DNA from: Micromonosporaceae bacterium
Lineage (GTDB): Bacteria > Actinomycetota > Actinomycetes > Mycobacteriales > Micromonosporaceae
DNA length: 8,468 bases
NCBI GenBank assembly: GCA_017354595.1
Contig: JAFMQQ010000107.1
Location: 1-8,468 of the forward strand
Direction of reading: 5' to 3'
Under the pieces are notes generated by a model, which saw nothing but the letters and a program-made list of their open reading frames with translations, was not told where the DNA came from and did not search any database. The position numbers and the translations under genes are program-made. Below are positions 1 through 5,881 of the stretch, piece by piece. Within the stretch, counting starts at the first letter, position 1; each line of letters opens with the position of its first letter.

Positions 1-479
1 ATCTGTCGCCGATACCCGACGACGGTTACCAAGTGCTGCCCGATTGGGCCACCGAGAAGCTGCTCTACACGCTCGAGACCAAGCCCGAGGACTGGGAAAT
101 CGAGCAGCTGCGCCAGACCGCCCTCAGCCGGCTCTACCTATGCCCCAACTGCGAAGCGATCATGTGGGACCGCGCTGGCGACGGTCACTTCACGACCTAC
201 ACCCCAACCGAACGTTTCATCAGGATCTACGCCGACCTCGACGACCGCGATCCGCTCGGAGGTATCCGGCTGCGCCACCCGCGGACCTTAGCTGACATTC
301 AACAACAGCACCTGCTGCTGCGCCCAGGCATGTACCTCGTCGTGCATAACGACCGCGAGGAGATCTACGCGCACCTGGAATGGGCACTCGACGAAGCGAG
401 CCACCTCATCCCCAACGCATGGGTCGCACGTCCCTACGAACAACACGAAGTCGCCCAACTCCGCGCCCAGGGAGCCTAA
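1..479 (+). CDS. Hypothetical protein, 5' end outside window
   Basis: I do not recognise this family. The frame is open from the left edge (first full codon at 3), so the gene probably begins upstream. The first internal start-like codon is GTG at 33, which would give 148 residues, but no ribosome binding site precedes it. The visible protein is soluble, with no membrane segment or signal peptide. It is rich in charged and aromatic residues, and has one CPNC motif about 37 residues after the GTG. That motif could be half of a zinc site or a redox pair, but no second Cys pair is visible. Two acidic stretches follow (ADLDDRDPLGG and HNDREEIYAHLEW). The gene ends at TAA 477-479 and faces a minus-strand ORF convergently. 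Its third-position G+C is high but the region looks less GC-extreme than the genes to the right. It is real coding sequence as far as I can judge; the function is unknown. Confidence 0.6.
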   Translation, partial: LSPIPDDGYQVLPDWATEKLLYTLETKPEDWEIEQLRQTALSRLYLCPNCEAIMWDRAGDGHFTTYTPTERFIRIYADLDDRDPLGGIRLRHPRTLADIQQQHLLLRPGMYLVVHNDREEIYAHLEWALDEASHLIPNAWVARPYEQHEVAQLRAQGA

Positions 480-663
480 ATCCACTGGAGCCGACGAACC
501 CATCCACCCGGACCATCTCACGTTGACATGCCCACGCGACGGACCGGTCCTCCAGCCGTAGCACGGCATCCGCGTAGAGCGTATCCACGACATTGACAGT
601 CGTCAGATCATCAGCCAGCTCCGCCGCATCATCAGGTGGCCACCGGTAACTGTCGCTGACCAA
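406..663 (-). CDS. Possible small ORF or gene relic
   Basis: Downstream of the TraB-like stop and in the same frame, the minus strand stays open from 705 to 406. The only start-like codon near its beginning is TTG at 663-661, giving 85 residues, and no clear ribosome binding site precedes it. The first 60 or so residues (VSDSYRWPPDDAAELADDL and on) look protein-like: acidic, helix-prone, with G or C in about 70 percent of third positions by my count. That is lower than the neighbouring genes. The last 25 residues overlap the convergent gene antisense and become Arg/Gly-rich, which is typical of a shadow frame. It could be a truncated relic, a small foreign gene, or chance. I recognise no family. 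Confidence 0.28.
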   Translation of the reverse strand: MVSDSYRWPPDDAAELADDLTTVNVVDTLYADAVLRLEDRSVAWACQREMVRVDGFVGSSGFRLPGRGVGRLRVVRRDVRPMRWG

Positions 664-705
664 GGCGGTACAACGGCCGTTATACCTCGGAAGTGCCGGC
701 CTGAG
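480..705. other. 226-bp gap with weak coding signal
   Basis: This is the space between the left-edge gene and the TraB-like gene. It carries most of the doubtful minus-strand ORF and an imperfect palindrome at 669-684 (TACAACGGCCGTTATA). I see no tRNA, terminator with a U tract, or insertion-sequence end here. The base composition is more AT-rich than the rest of the window. Confidence 0.4.
669..684. promoter_or_regulatory. Palindrome TACAACGGCCGTTATA, possible operator
   Basis: The central 10 bp AACGGCCGTT is a perfect palindrome. After one mismatched pair the outer TA/TA also match. It lies 22 bp beyond the TraB-like stop and just upstream of the TTG of the doubtful minus-strand ORF. Read on the minus strand it includes TATAAC, which resembles a -10 hexamer. 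It could be a repressor site for that ORF, or chance; there is no U tract to suggest a terminator. Confidence 0.25.
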
Positions 706-1455
706 CTACTCCTCGAAGCCGAAGACGGTGAGCCACTCCGCATCGCGTACCCGGTACCCGTGCAGCGCCCGCATGCCATGCACCGCCGGCGCCACATGGG
801 CCGCGCCGTACACCACCGCGACCGTGACCGGTTCGGCGTGGCGTTCCCGGTGGATGCGGTCCAGCTCCGCCAGCAGCAGCCGGTCGCGCTGCTCGCCGAG
901 CAGGCTCGACAGTTCCTCGAACGACTCGGCGCCTTCGAAGGTGCCCTCCCAGTCCGCATCGTCCAGGTTCATCTCCCGGGCCAGCGCGCGCCGCGACCCG
1001 AAGGCCAGCCGGTGCAGCCCGACCAGCGGCGCCGCGGCGACCAGAACCGCCCGCTGCCACAGCGGCACCTCATTCCAGCCGCCGGTGAACTCCTCGTCGG
1101 TCATGTCCGGGCAGCGCACCGGTACGCCCAGCGCCTCGTAGTCGATGTCCTGCTGCACCAGGCCGGAGCGCTGGAACCGCGCTGGCAGTTCATAGCTGGA
1201 GGTCAGCGCCGACCCGACGACCCGGCCCGAACTCGGCCGCTGGGACGCGACCTTGTGGTCGCCGGTACGGGTGCCGCCCACGCCCTCGGCCACGATCAGG
1301 TCGCAGCGGCGCAACTGCCGCCGCACCGCGGCATAGAAGGCGGGCTCGGCGATGTGGATCATCGGGTAGAAGGTGAACCGTAGCGGGCTCTCCCGCCGGG
1401 TGAGCGTCAGCACGCTGGACCGTACGCCGATGACGCTCACCTCGATAATCTGCAT
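706..1455 (-). CDS. TraB/GumN-like (PrgY/TIKI superfamily) protein
   Basis: This 249-residue protein resembles the TraB/GumN/PrgY superfamily, whose members include TIKI metalloproteases and pheromone-shutdown proteins. For most bacterial members the substrate is unknown. Family-like elements visible are an N-terminal block ending in PMIHIAEPAFY (residues 31-41, with His34), followed by CDLIVAEGV (51-59, with Glu57). Near the C-terminus come VVYGAAH (214-220) and a closing GYRVRDAEWLTVF. The conserved His and Glu in these blocks are where the superfamily places putative metal or catalytic residues. There is no signal peptide; a moderately hydrophobic stretch at 135-150 could be a buried helix. 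ATG at 1455-1453 is chosen because the protein begins naturally there. A GTG six bases upstream is out of frame. The gene is divergent from the crotonase gene with 59 bp between starts. Assignment is by motif memory, not by search. Confidence 0.65.
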   Translation of the reverse strand: MQIIEVSVIGVRSSVLTLTRRESPLRFTFYPMIHIAEPAFYAAVRRQLRRCDLIVAEGVGGTRTGDHKVASQRPSSGRVVGSALTSSYELPARFQRSGLVQQDIDYEALGVPVRCPDMTDEEFTGGWNEVPLWQRAVLVAAAPLVGLHRLAFGSRRALAREMNLDDADWEGTFEGAESFEELSSLLGEQRDRLLLAELDRIHRERHAEPVTVAVVYGAAHVAPAVHGMRALHGYRVRDAEWLTVFGFEE

Positions 1456-1489
1456 GCTTCACAGTGTGCGGGCGGTGTCCAGCCGCCGG

Positions 1490-1509
1490 TAGGGTCGCGG
1501 GCGAAGGGG
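1490..1509 (+). promoter_or_regulatory. -10-like TAGGGT and SD for the crotonase gene
   Basis: TAGGGT at 1490-1495 matches the actinobacterial TANNNT -10 pattern. AAGGGG at 1504-1509 lies 5 nt before ATG 1515 and is a good Shine-Dalgarno, so it fixes this start over the upstream alternative GTG at 1464. No convincing -35 hexamer is visible. If both elements are used, the 5' leader would be only about 13 nt. Confidence 0.4.
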
Positions 1510-1514
1510 CAGCG

Positions 1515-2288
1515 ATGGCCGGAGAAGATCAGCCTGTCCGGATCGAGCGGGATGGTCCGGTGTGGACGGTGGTGCTCGACCGGCCGGGGGTACGCAATGC
1601 GGTCGACCGGTCGACCGCCGAGGCGCTCGCCGGCGCTTTCCGCGCCTTCGACGCCGACGGGTCGGCCCGGGTCGCCGTACTCTGGGGCGCCGGTGGCACC
1701 TTCTGCGCCGGGGCCGACCTGCACGCCATCGCGGCCGGCCGGCCCAACCGGGTCCAACCCGATGGCGACGGGCCGATGGGGCCGACCCGGATCCGGCTGT
1801 CCAAGCCGGTCATCGCCGCGGTCAGCGGGTACGCGGTCGCCGGTGGCCTGGAACTCGCGCTCTGGTGCGACCTGCGCGTGGTCGAGCAGGACGCGGTCCT
1901 CGGCGTCTTCTGCCGCCGGTGGGGGGTACCGCTGGTGGACGGCGGTACGGTCCGGTTGCCGCGCATCGTCGGGCTCGGCCGGGCACTGGACCTGATCCTG
2001 ACCGGCCGGCCGGTACACGCGGACGAGGCCCTGGCGATCGGGCTGGCGACCCGGGTGGTACCGCCGGGTGCCGCGCGCGCCGAGGCGGAACGGCTCGCCG
2101 CGGAACTCGCCGCCTTCCCCCAGATCTGCCTGCGGCACGACCTGGCCTCGGTGTACGACACCGCCTGCCTGGATCTGGACGCCGCGTTGCGGGTGGAGTA
2201 CCAGCACGGCCTGGCCGCACTGGGGTCCGAGGCGGTGGCCGGCGCGCGCCGGTTCACCGAGCGCCGGACGGACAAGCCGGCGGGCTGA
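1515..2288 (+). CDS. Crotonase-fold enoyl-CoA hydratase/isomerase family protein
   Basis: This 257-residue protein has the usual length and full fold of the crotonase superfamily, which acts on acyl-CoA thioesters in the cytoplasm. The first oxyanion-hole block is GAGGTFCAGADL (58-69). The second is AVSGYAVAGGLELALWCDL (102-120), with Glu113 matching the first catalytic Glu of enoyl-CoA hydratase (rat Glu144). The later GGTVRLPRIVG and LILTGRPVHADEALAIGL blocks are also typical. The second catalytic Glu (rat Glu164, in PExxLG) is absent: the aligned stretch reads GVFCRRWGVPLVDGG, putting Cys133 there. That CRRWGVP pattern recurs, as I remember it, in a large actinobacterial crotonase subgroup, so this is probably a subfamily trait rather than damage. 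True hydratase activity is therefore doubtful; isomerase, hydrolase or another thioester reaction is possible. It stands alone, with no acyl-CoA dehydrogenase or thiolase beside it in the window. Confidence 0.88.
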   Translation: MAGEDQPVRIERDGPVWTVVLDRPGVRNAVDRSTAEALAGAFRAFDADGSARVAVLWGAGGTFCAGADLHAIAAGRPNRVQPDGDGPMGPTRIRLSKPVIAAVSGYAVAGGLELALWCDLRVVEQDAVLGVFCRRWGVPLVDGGTVRLPRIVGLGRALDLILTGRPVHADEALAIGLATRVVPPGAARAEAERLAAELAAFPQICLRHDLASVYDTACLDLDAALRVEYQHGLAALGSEAVAGARRFTERRTDKPAG

Positions 2289-2295
2289 TGATAGA

Positions 2296-2328
2296 TCCAC
2301 AATGGACAGTCGTAGCGGTGCCGGAGGT
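2296..2328. repeat. Dispersed element, copy 1 (TCCACAATGGA)
   Basis: TCCACAATGGA (2296-2306) lies 7 nt after the crotonase stop. It is followed 9 nt later by CGGTGCCGGAGGT (2316-2328). Copy 3 at 7884-7915 has the same two blocks with spacing shorter by one. Copy 2, at 5899-5909, has the first block only. The first block is a near-palindrome. I do not recognise it as a named repeat. Confidence 0.45.
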
Positions 2329-2438
2329 ACTCGGCTCGCCGGTCAGAAGGTCAAGTGCGACAAGGCGAGCCCGATCAGGTAGAGGCACCGGTTCCCGGCC
2401 CCCGCACTGCCCGGCGGCTGAACCTGGGTAGCAACGGT

Positions 2439-2444
2439 TAGGGT
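2439..2444 (+). promoter_or_regulatory. -10 TAGGGT, leaderless start for M20 gene
   Basis: TAGGGT sits 7 nt before ATG 2452, so a transcript starting at the usual distance would begin at the A of the start codon. There is no clear Shine-Dalgarno before the ATG, only GGTTGGTGG. This geometry is the recognised pattern for leaderless mRNAs in actinobacteria. No good -35 is seen. Confidence 0.45.
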
Positions 2445-2451
2445 TGGTGGC

Positions 2452-3714
2452 ATGGACGGGGACGGGGTTGTCGAGCTGGCACGCGATCTGATCCGGATCG
2501 ACACCACCAACACCGGCGATCCGTCCACTGTAGTCGGTGAGCGGGACGCGGCCGAGTACGTCGCTGCCCGCCTCACCGACGCGGGCTATCAACCGTCCTA
2601 TGTGGAGCCGGCGGAGCGGCGGGGCAACGTGGTGGCCCGGCTGCCCGGCGCCGACCCTGCCCGCGGCGCGCTGCTGGTGCACGCGCACCTGGATGTGGTA
2701 CCGGCGGATGCGGCGCTCTGGTCGGTGCCGCCGTTCTCCGGCGAGGTGGCCGGCGGGTACCTGTGGGGGCGCGGCGCCGTGGACATGAAGCACATGGCGG
2801 CCATGGCGCTCGCCGTCGCAACGAGATTCAAACGTGAGGGTACGGTACCCGGGCGCGACATCGTCTTCGCCTTCTTCGCCGACGAGGAGGCGGGTGGCTG
2901 GTACGGCGCCCGCTGGCTGGTCGACCACCGGCCCGACCTGTTCGCCGGCGTCAGCGAGGCGCTCGGCGAGGTGGGTGGCTTCTCGGTGACTGCGCCGGAC
3001 GGTCGCCGGGCATACCTGGTGCAGACAGCTGAGAAGGGCGCGGGCTGGCTGCGGCTGCGGGTACGCGGTGCTGGCGGGCACGGCTCGCTGCCACACCAGG
3101 ACAACCCGGCGGCCCGGCTGGCCGCCGCGGTCGCCCGGCTGGACCGGCACCGGTTCCCGACCGTGCCCACCGACCCGGAACGCGACCTGCTCGCCGGGCT
3201 GGCTCAGGCGGGCGTCGCGCCGGACGAGGTGGGGCTGGGCCGGCTGGTGGAGGCGGCGCAGCGGGACACCGCCAATGTCACGATGCTGCGGGCCGGGTAC
3301 GCCTCCAACGTGGTGCCCACCGAGGCGGAGGCCACAGTGGACTGTCGCTTCCTGCCCGGCCGGGAGGAGGCGTTCCGGGGCGAGCTGGCCGAGGTACTCG
3401 GCCCGGAGGTGGAGATCACCTGGGACAGCCTGCCCGCGGTGCAGGCCGACTTCGCCGGCCCGTTGGCGGCGGGCCTGAGTGCGGCGATCCGGGCCGAGGA
3501 TCCGGACGCGCTGGTGCTGCCGTACCTGATGCCCGCCGCGACCGACGCGAAGTCGTTGCAGCGCCTGGGGATCAGCCACCTGGGCTGCACGCCGTTGCGG
3601 CTGCCACCCGGCTTCGACTTCCTGGCCATGTTCCACGGCGTCGACGAGCGGGTACCGGTGGACGCGCTGCACTTCGGCACCCGGGTGCTGGAACGGCTGC
3701 TGCGCACCGGCTGA
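2452..3714 (+). CDS. M20/M25/M40 family zinc metallopeptidase
   Basis: This 420-residue cytoplasmic enzyme is a complete M20 (carboxypeptidase G2/ArgE/DapE/aminoacylase) family hydrolase with two zinc ions. It would cleave an amide or peptide bond in a small substrate, but the substrate cannot be named from sequence. The catalytic set is intact. HAHLDVVP supplies His79 and Asp81, and GRGAVDMK supplies the bridging Asp111. ADEEAGG supplies the general base Glu145 and ligand Glu146. GEVGG (Glu173) is the probable fourth ligand, and MFHGVDERVP supplies His395. The inserted dimerisation domain begins around residue 180 and carries RGAGGHGSLPHQDNPA (near 198-213), as expected. There is no signal peptide. 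The start at ATG 2452 is favoured by the -10 element 7 nt upstream. It lies in the same direction as the crotonase and phosphoesterase genes, with gaps of 163 and 86 bp, so co-transcription is uncertain. It is not specifically ArgE or DapE; the generic M20 peptidase label is safest. Confidence 0.92.
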   Translation: MDGDGVVELARDLIRIDTTNTGDPSTVVGERDAAEYVAARLTDAGYQPSYVEPAERRGNVVARLPGADPARGALLVHAHLDVVPADAALWSVPPFSGEVAGGYLWGRGAVDMKHMAAMALAVATRFKREGTVPGRDIVFAFFADEEAGGWYGARWLVDHRPDLFAGVSEALGEVGGFSVTAPDGRRAYLVQTAEKGAGWLRLRVRGAGGHGSLPHQDNPAARLAAAVARLDRHRFPTVPTDPERDLLAGLAQAGVAPDEVGLGRLVEAAQRDTANVTMLRAGYASNVVPTEAEATVDCRFLPGREEAFRGELAEVLGPEVEITWDSLPAVQADFAGPLAAGLSAAIRAEDPDALVLPYLMPAATDAKSLQRLGISHLGCTPLRLPPGFDFLAMFHGVDERVPVDALHFGTRVLERLLRTG

Positions 3715-3722
3715 CCCGGTGC
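3704..3722 (+). terminator. GC hairpin straddling the M20 stop codon
   Basis: GCACCGG (3704-3710) and CCGGTGC (3716-3722) are perfect 7-bp arms around a 5-nt loop that contains the TGA stop (3712-3714). There is no U tract, which is common for actinobacterial terminators. It could end the M20 transcript or stabilise its 3' end; the stem overlapping the last codons may also just be chance in GC-rich DNA. Confidence 0.4.
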
Positions 3723-3800
3723 CGCTGGCCCGGCCGCCGCGTCGGCCAGCGTTCACCCGACGTCCACCGCAGCGCCAGGAAGGTCGGCTGGACTGTCGCC

Positions 3801-4799
3801 ATGCGAATCCGTACCAAACTGATGGTCATCGGCGCGGCCGCCGCGGCCGCAAGCCTTCTGGGCGGCATCGGCGTCGCCGCCGCCGACGGGAACGGCGAAG
3901 CGAACCGCAACGGTGCCTACGAGATCGGCCTGATCGGTGACATGCCCTACGGCCCCACCGGCCGCGCCCAGTACCCCAACGTCATCGCCGACATCAACCA
4001 GCACCGGCTGGCCTTCACCGCCTTCGACGGCGACATCAAGAACGGCAGCGAGCGGTGCGACCAGCCGATCTACGACGCCGCGCTGGCCAGCTTCAAATCC
4101 TTCGCCGACCCGCTGGTCTACGTCCCGGGTGACAACGAGTGGACCGACTGCGACCGGGCCAGCAACGGTAGCTACGACCCGAACGAGCGGCTGGCGCTGA
4201 TCCGCTCCATGTTCGCCGCCACCCCGACCTCCTTCGGCCAGCACACGCTTCCACTGCTGCGGCAGAGTGCGGCGTACCCGGAGAATGTGCGCTGGCAGTA
4301 CGGCCCGGTCACCTACGTCGGCCTCAACATCCCCGGCAGCGACAACAACGCGCCGCAGTTCGACTCGACCGGCAAGCAGATCGACGGCGACGCCGCCGAG
4401 TACACCGCCCGCAACGCCGCCAACCTGGCCTGGCTGGACCAGGCATTCGCCGCGGCCAGGGCGGCCAACTCGGTCGCGGTCATGGTGGTCATCCAGGCGG
4501 ACATGTGGTCGACCGACCCGACCGCGCACTTCGCCGACACCAAGGCAGAGCTGGCCCGGCTGGCGATCGGCTTCCACCGCCCGGTGGTCCTGGTCAACGG
4601 GGACAGCCACGTGCTGCGCATAGACAACCCGCTGACCGACGCGGCCGGCAACCCGATCCTGAACGTCACCCGGGTGCAGACCTTCGGCAGCGCCCTGAAC
4701 CACTGGGTCAGCGCCACCGTCGATCCGCGCGACCCGGAGGTCTTCACCTTCCACCAGCACATCATTGCGGCGAACCTGCCGTCCTATGTGAGTCCGTGA
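3801..4799 (+). CDS. Secreted calcineurin-like metallophosphoesterase
   Basis: The protein has 332 residues. Residues 1-28 form a Sec signal peptide: MRIRTK, an Ala/Leu-rich core, then AAA before Asp29. The mature enzyme is therefore exported, with a likely extracellular phosphate-ester or similar substrate that cannot be named. The metallophosphoesterase motifs appear in order but altered: IGDMPYG (Asp47) for DxH, FDGDIKNG (Gly77-Asp78) for GD, PGDNEW (Asp111, Asn112, Glu113) for GNHE, and NGDSH (Asp268, His270) for GHxH. The usual fourth motif with His is replaced by VVIQADMW (229-236). Cys86 and Cys117 may form a disulfide. The start at ATG 3801 is forced by the signal peptide. The only SD-like run, AGGAAGG (3777-3783), is 17 nt away, so translation signals are weak. 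It is 65 bp upstream of another secreted enzyme gene in the same direction. Confidence 0.75.
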   Translation: MRIRTKLMVIGAAAAAASLLGGIGVAAADGNGEANRNGAYEIGLIGDMPYGPTGRAQYPNVIADINQHRLAFTAFDGDIKNGSERCDQPIYDAALASFKSFADPLVYVPGDNEWTDCDRASNGSYDPNERLALIRSMFAATPTSFGQHTLPLLRQSAAYPENVRWQYGPVTYVGLNIPGSDNNAPQFDSTGKQIDGDAAEYTARNAANLAWLDQAFAAARAANSVAVMVVIQADMWSTDPTAHFADTKAELARLAIGFHRPVVLVNGDSHVLRIDNPLTDAAGNPILNVTRVQTFGSALNHWVSATVDPRDPEVFTFHQHIIAANLPSYVSP

Positions 4800-4810
4800 C
4801 CGACGCGCGC

Positions 4811-4834
4811 CCCGCTGGCCCGATCGATAGCGGG
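4811..4834 (+). terminator. Dyad CCCGCT/AGCGGG after phosphoesterase gene
   Basis: CCCGCT (4811-4816) and AGCGGG (4829-4834) can pair over a 12-nt loop, 11 bp after the phosphoesterase stop. It could act as a terminator for that gene. Because it abuts the -10 hexamer of the GH43 gene, it could equally be a DNA operator. The stem is short and confidence is low. Confidence 0.3.
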
Positions 4835-4860
4835 TAGAGTGACGACCTCTATCGAGGAGG
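4835..4860 (+). promoter_or_regulatory. -10 TAGAGT and strong SD of GH43 gene
   Basis: TAGAGT (4835-4840) fits the TANNNT -10 pattern. GAGGAGG (4854-4860) is a near-ideal Shine-Dalgarno, 4 nt before ATG 4865, and fixes that start. The dyad TCGATAG (4824-4830) / CTATCGA (4849-4855) brackets the -10 and runs into the SD. No clear -35 is visible. Confidence 0.5.
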
Positions 4861-4864
4861 TTGT

Positions 4865-5875
4865 ATGCGATTCGGATGGGTCAGCGGGGCGGCGATACTC
4901 GGCCTCGCCGTGGTGCCGGCTGTGCCGTCCCAGCCGGCGGCCGCCGTGGCGCCCGCGCCGGTGTACGCGCCCTTGGGCGGGGTCGCCGATCCGGGCGTGG
5001 TGCGTACCGGCGGCGACTTCTACGTCTTCGCCACGGGTAGCGACGCACCGGTGTACCGCGGCGATCAGGCGGCGGGCCCGTGGAGCCCGGCCGGCCCGGC
5101 GCTGACCGGTGCCGGGGCCTGGGCGACCAGCAACGCGGTCTGGGCGCCGGACGCGGTGCAGACCTCGGCCGGGTGGGTCCTGTACTACTCCGCCCCGGCG
5201 CTCGGGATGAACGGCCAGCGCTGCATCGGCGTGGCCACCGCCAGCTCGGTAGCCGGCCCGTACACCCCGAACAGTTCGCCGCTGATCTGCCCGGGCGGCG
5301 AGAACGGCGCCGTGGACACGGTACCCGGCCGGCCGGTGGTGGCTGCTGGCGTCATCGACCCGTCGCCGTTCCAGGACTCCGATGGCCACCGCTTCGTGCT
5401 GTACAAGACCCAGCAGACCCCGTCCTCGCTGCGCATGCTGCGCCTGAACGACGCCGGTACCGACTGGATCGGCAACCCCAGTGGCGAGCTGATCCGCAAC
5501 AGCGGCATCATCGAGAATCCGGCGATGGTGCAACAGGGCTCCACCTTCGTACTCTTCGCGTCCCGGTTCGGCTTCGACAACTGCAGCTACGCCACCGTGT
5601 ACCACACCTCGACCGACAAGTGGAACTTCGCCGGCACGGTGGAGCACTCGCTGCTCACCTCGGCGAGCACCGGCCTATGTGGACCGGGCGGCGCGGATGT
5701 GACGCCGTCGCTGGACGGCGGCTGGCGGATCTTCCTGCACGCCTGGGTCTGCTCCGGTACCACCCCGTGCGTGCAGCGCGCCGATGGCAGCCTGCCGGCC
5801 GGAAGCCGCCGGGTGCTCTACGCCGCCGTGCTCAACTGGAGCGGCGCGACACCGTCGGTGGGCGCGTTCCTCTGA
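4865..5875 (+). CDS. Secreted GH43-family glycoside hydrolase
   Basis: This 336-residue exported protein has a five-bladed beta-propeller pattern typical of family 43 glycosidases, which act mostly on arabinan, arabinoxylan or xylan side chains; the exact specificity is not readable. A Sec signal peptide covers about residues 1-29, ending in an Ala-rich stretch. The three catalytic positions are in place. ADPGVVR gives the base Asp42, VIDPSPF gives the pKa-modulating Asp165, and IIENPAM gives the acid Glu217. WAPDAV (93-98) is another family hallmark, next to the blade with VLYYSAP. Six cysteines in the mature part (120, 142 and four after 240) suggest extracellular disulfides. There is no carbohydrate-binding module. 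The start is set by a strong SD. It is convergent with pabB, the stop codons being 6 bp apart. The upstream neighbour is also exported, so the pair may serve polymer or phosphate scavenging, which is inference. Confidence 0.88.
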   Translation: MRFGWVSGAAILGLAVVPAVPSQPAAAVAPAPVYAPLGGVADPGVVRTGGDFYVFATGSDAPVYRGDQAAGPWSPAGPALTGAGAWATSNAVWAPDAVQTSAGWVLYYSAPALGMNGQRCIGVATASSVAGPYTPNSSPLICPGGENGAVDTVPGRPVVAAGVIDPSPFQDSDGHRFVLYKTQQTPSSLRMLRLNDAGTDWIGNPSGELIRNSGIIENPAMVQQGSTFVLFASRFGFDNCSYATVYHTSTDKWNFAGTVEHSLLTSASTGLCGPGGADVTPSLDGGWRIFLHAWVCSGTTPCVQRADGSLPAGSRRVLYAAVLNWSGATPSVGAFL

Positions 5876-5881
5876 GCCTGG

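Larger units (their letters stand above)
2289..2451. other. Intergenic 163 bp between crotonase and M20 genes
   Basis: It contains copy 1 of the dispersed TCCACARTGGA element next to the crotonase stop, and the putative leaderless promoter of the M20 gene at its right end. Between them I see no open reading frame with coding character and no strong terminator. CGGTGCC (2316-2322) and GGCACCG (about 2384-2390) could pair at long range, but the loop of about 60 nt makes this unconvincing. Confidence 0.4.

Noticed and set aside
591..622. Shared 9-10-mers with the region after the crotonase stop (GACAGTCGT, and an inverted GGCTGATGAT)
   Set aside because: Matches of this length are expected by chance dozens of times in 8.5 kb, and the two have different relative orientations.
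1464..1514. Earlier GTG start for the crotonase gene
   Set aside because: The added 17 residues do not resemble the family, and AAGGGG is placed correctly for ATG 1515.
3332..3341. Fourth copy of the dispersed element (CCACAGTGGA) in the M20 gene
   Set aside because: It lacks the first T and lies in conserved coding sequence (ATVDCRF), so coding explains it.
2254..3756. 500-residue open frame antisense to the M20 gene
   Set aside because: It is Arg/Gly/Pro-rich and tracks the G+C-biased third positions of the opposite strand; it has no recognisable domain and overlaps an intact M20 enzyme.
3753..4760. 335-residue open frame antisense to the phosphoesterase gene
   Set aside because: It is a mirror frame of a clear secreted protein; its Val/Gly/Arg-rich composition is typical of antisense in GC-rich DNA.
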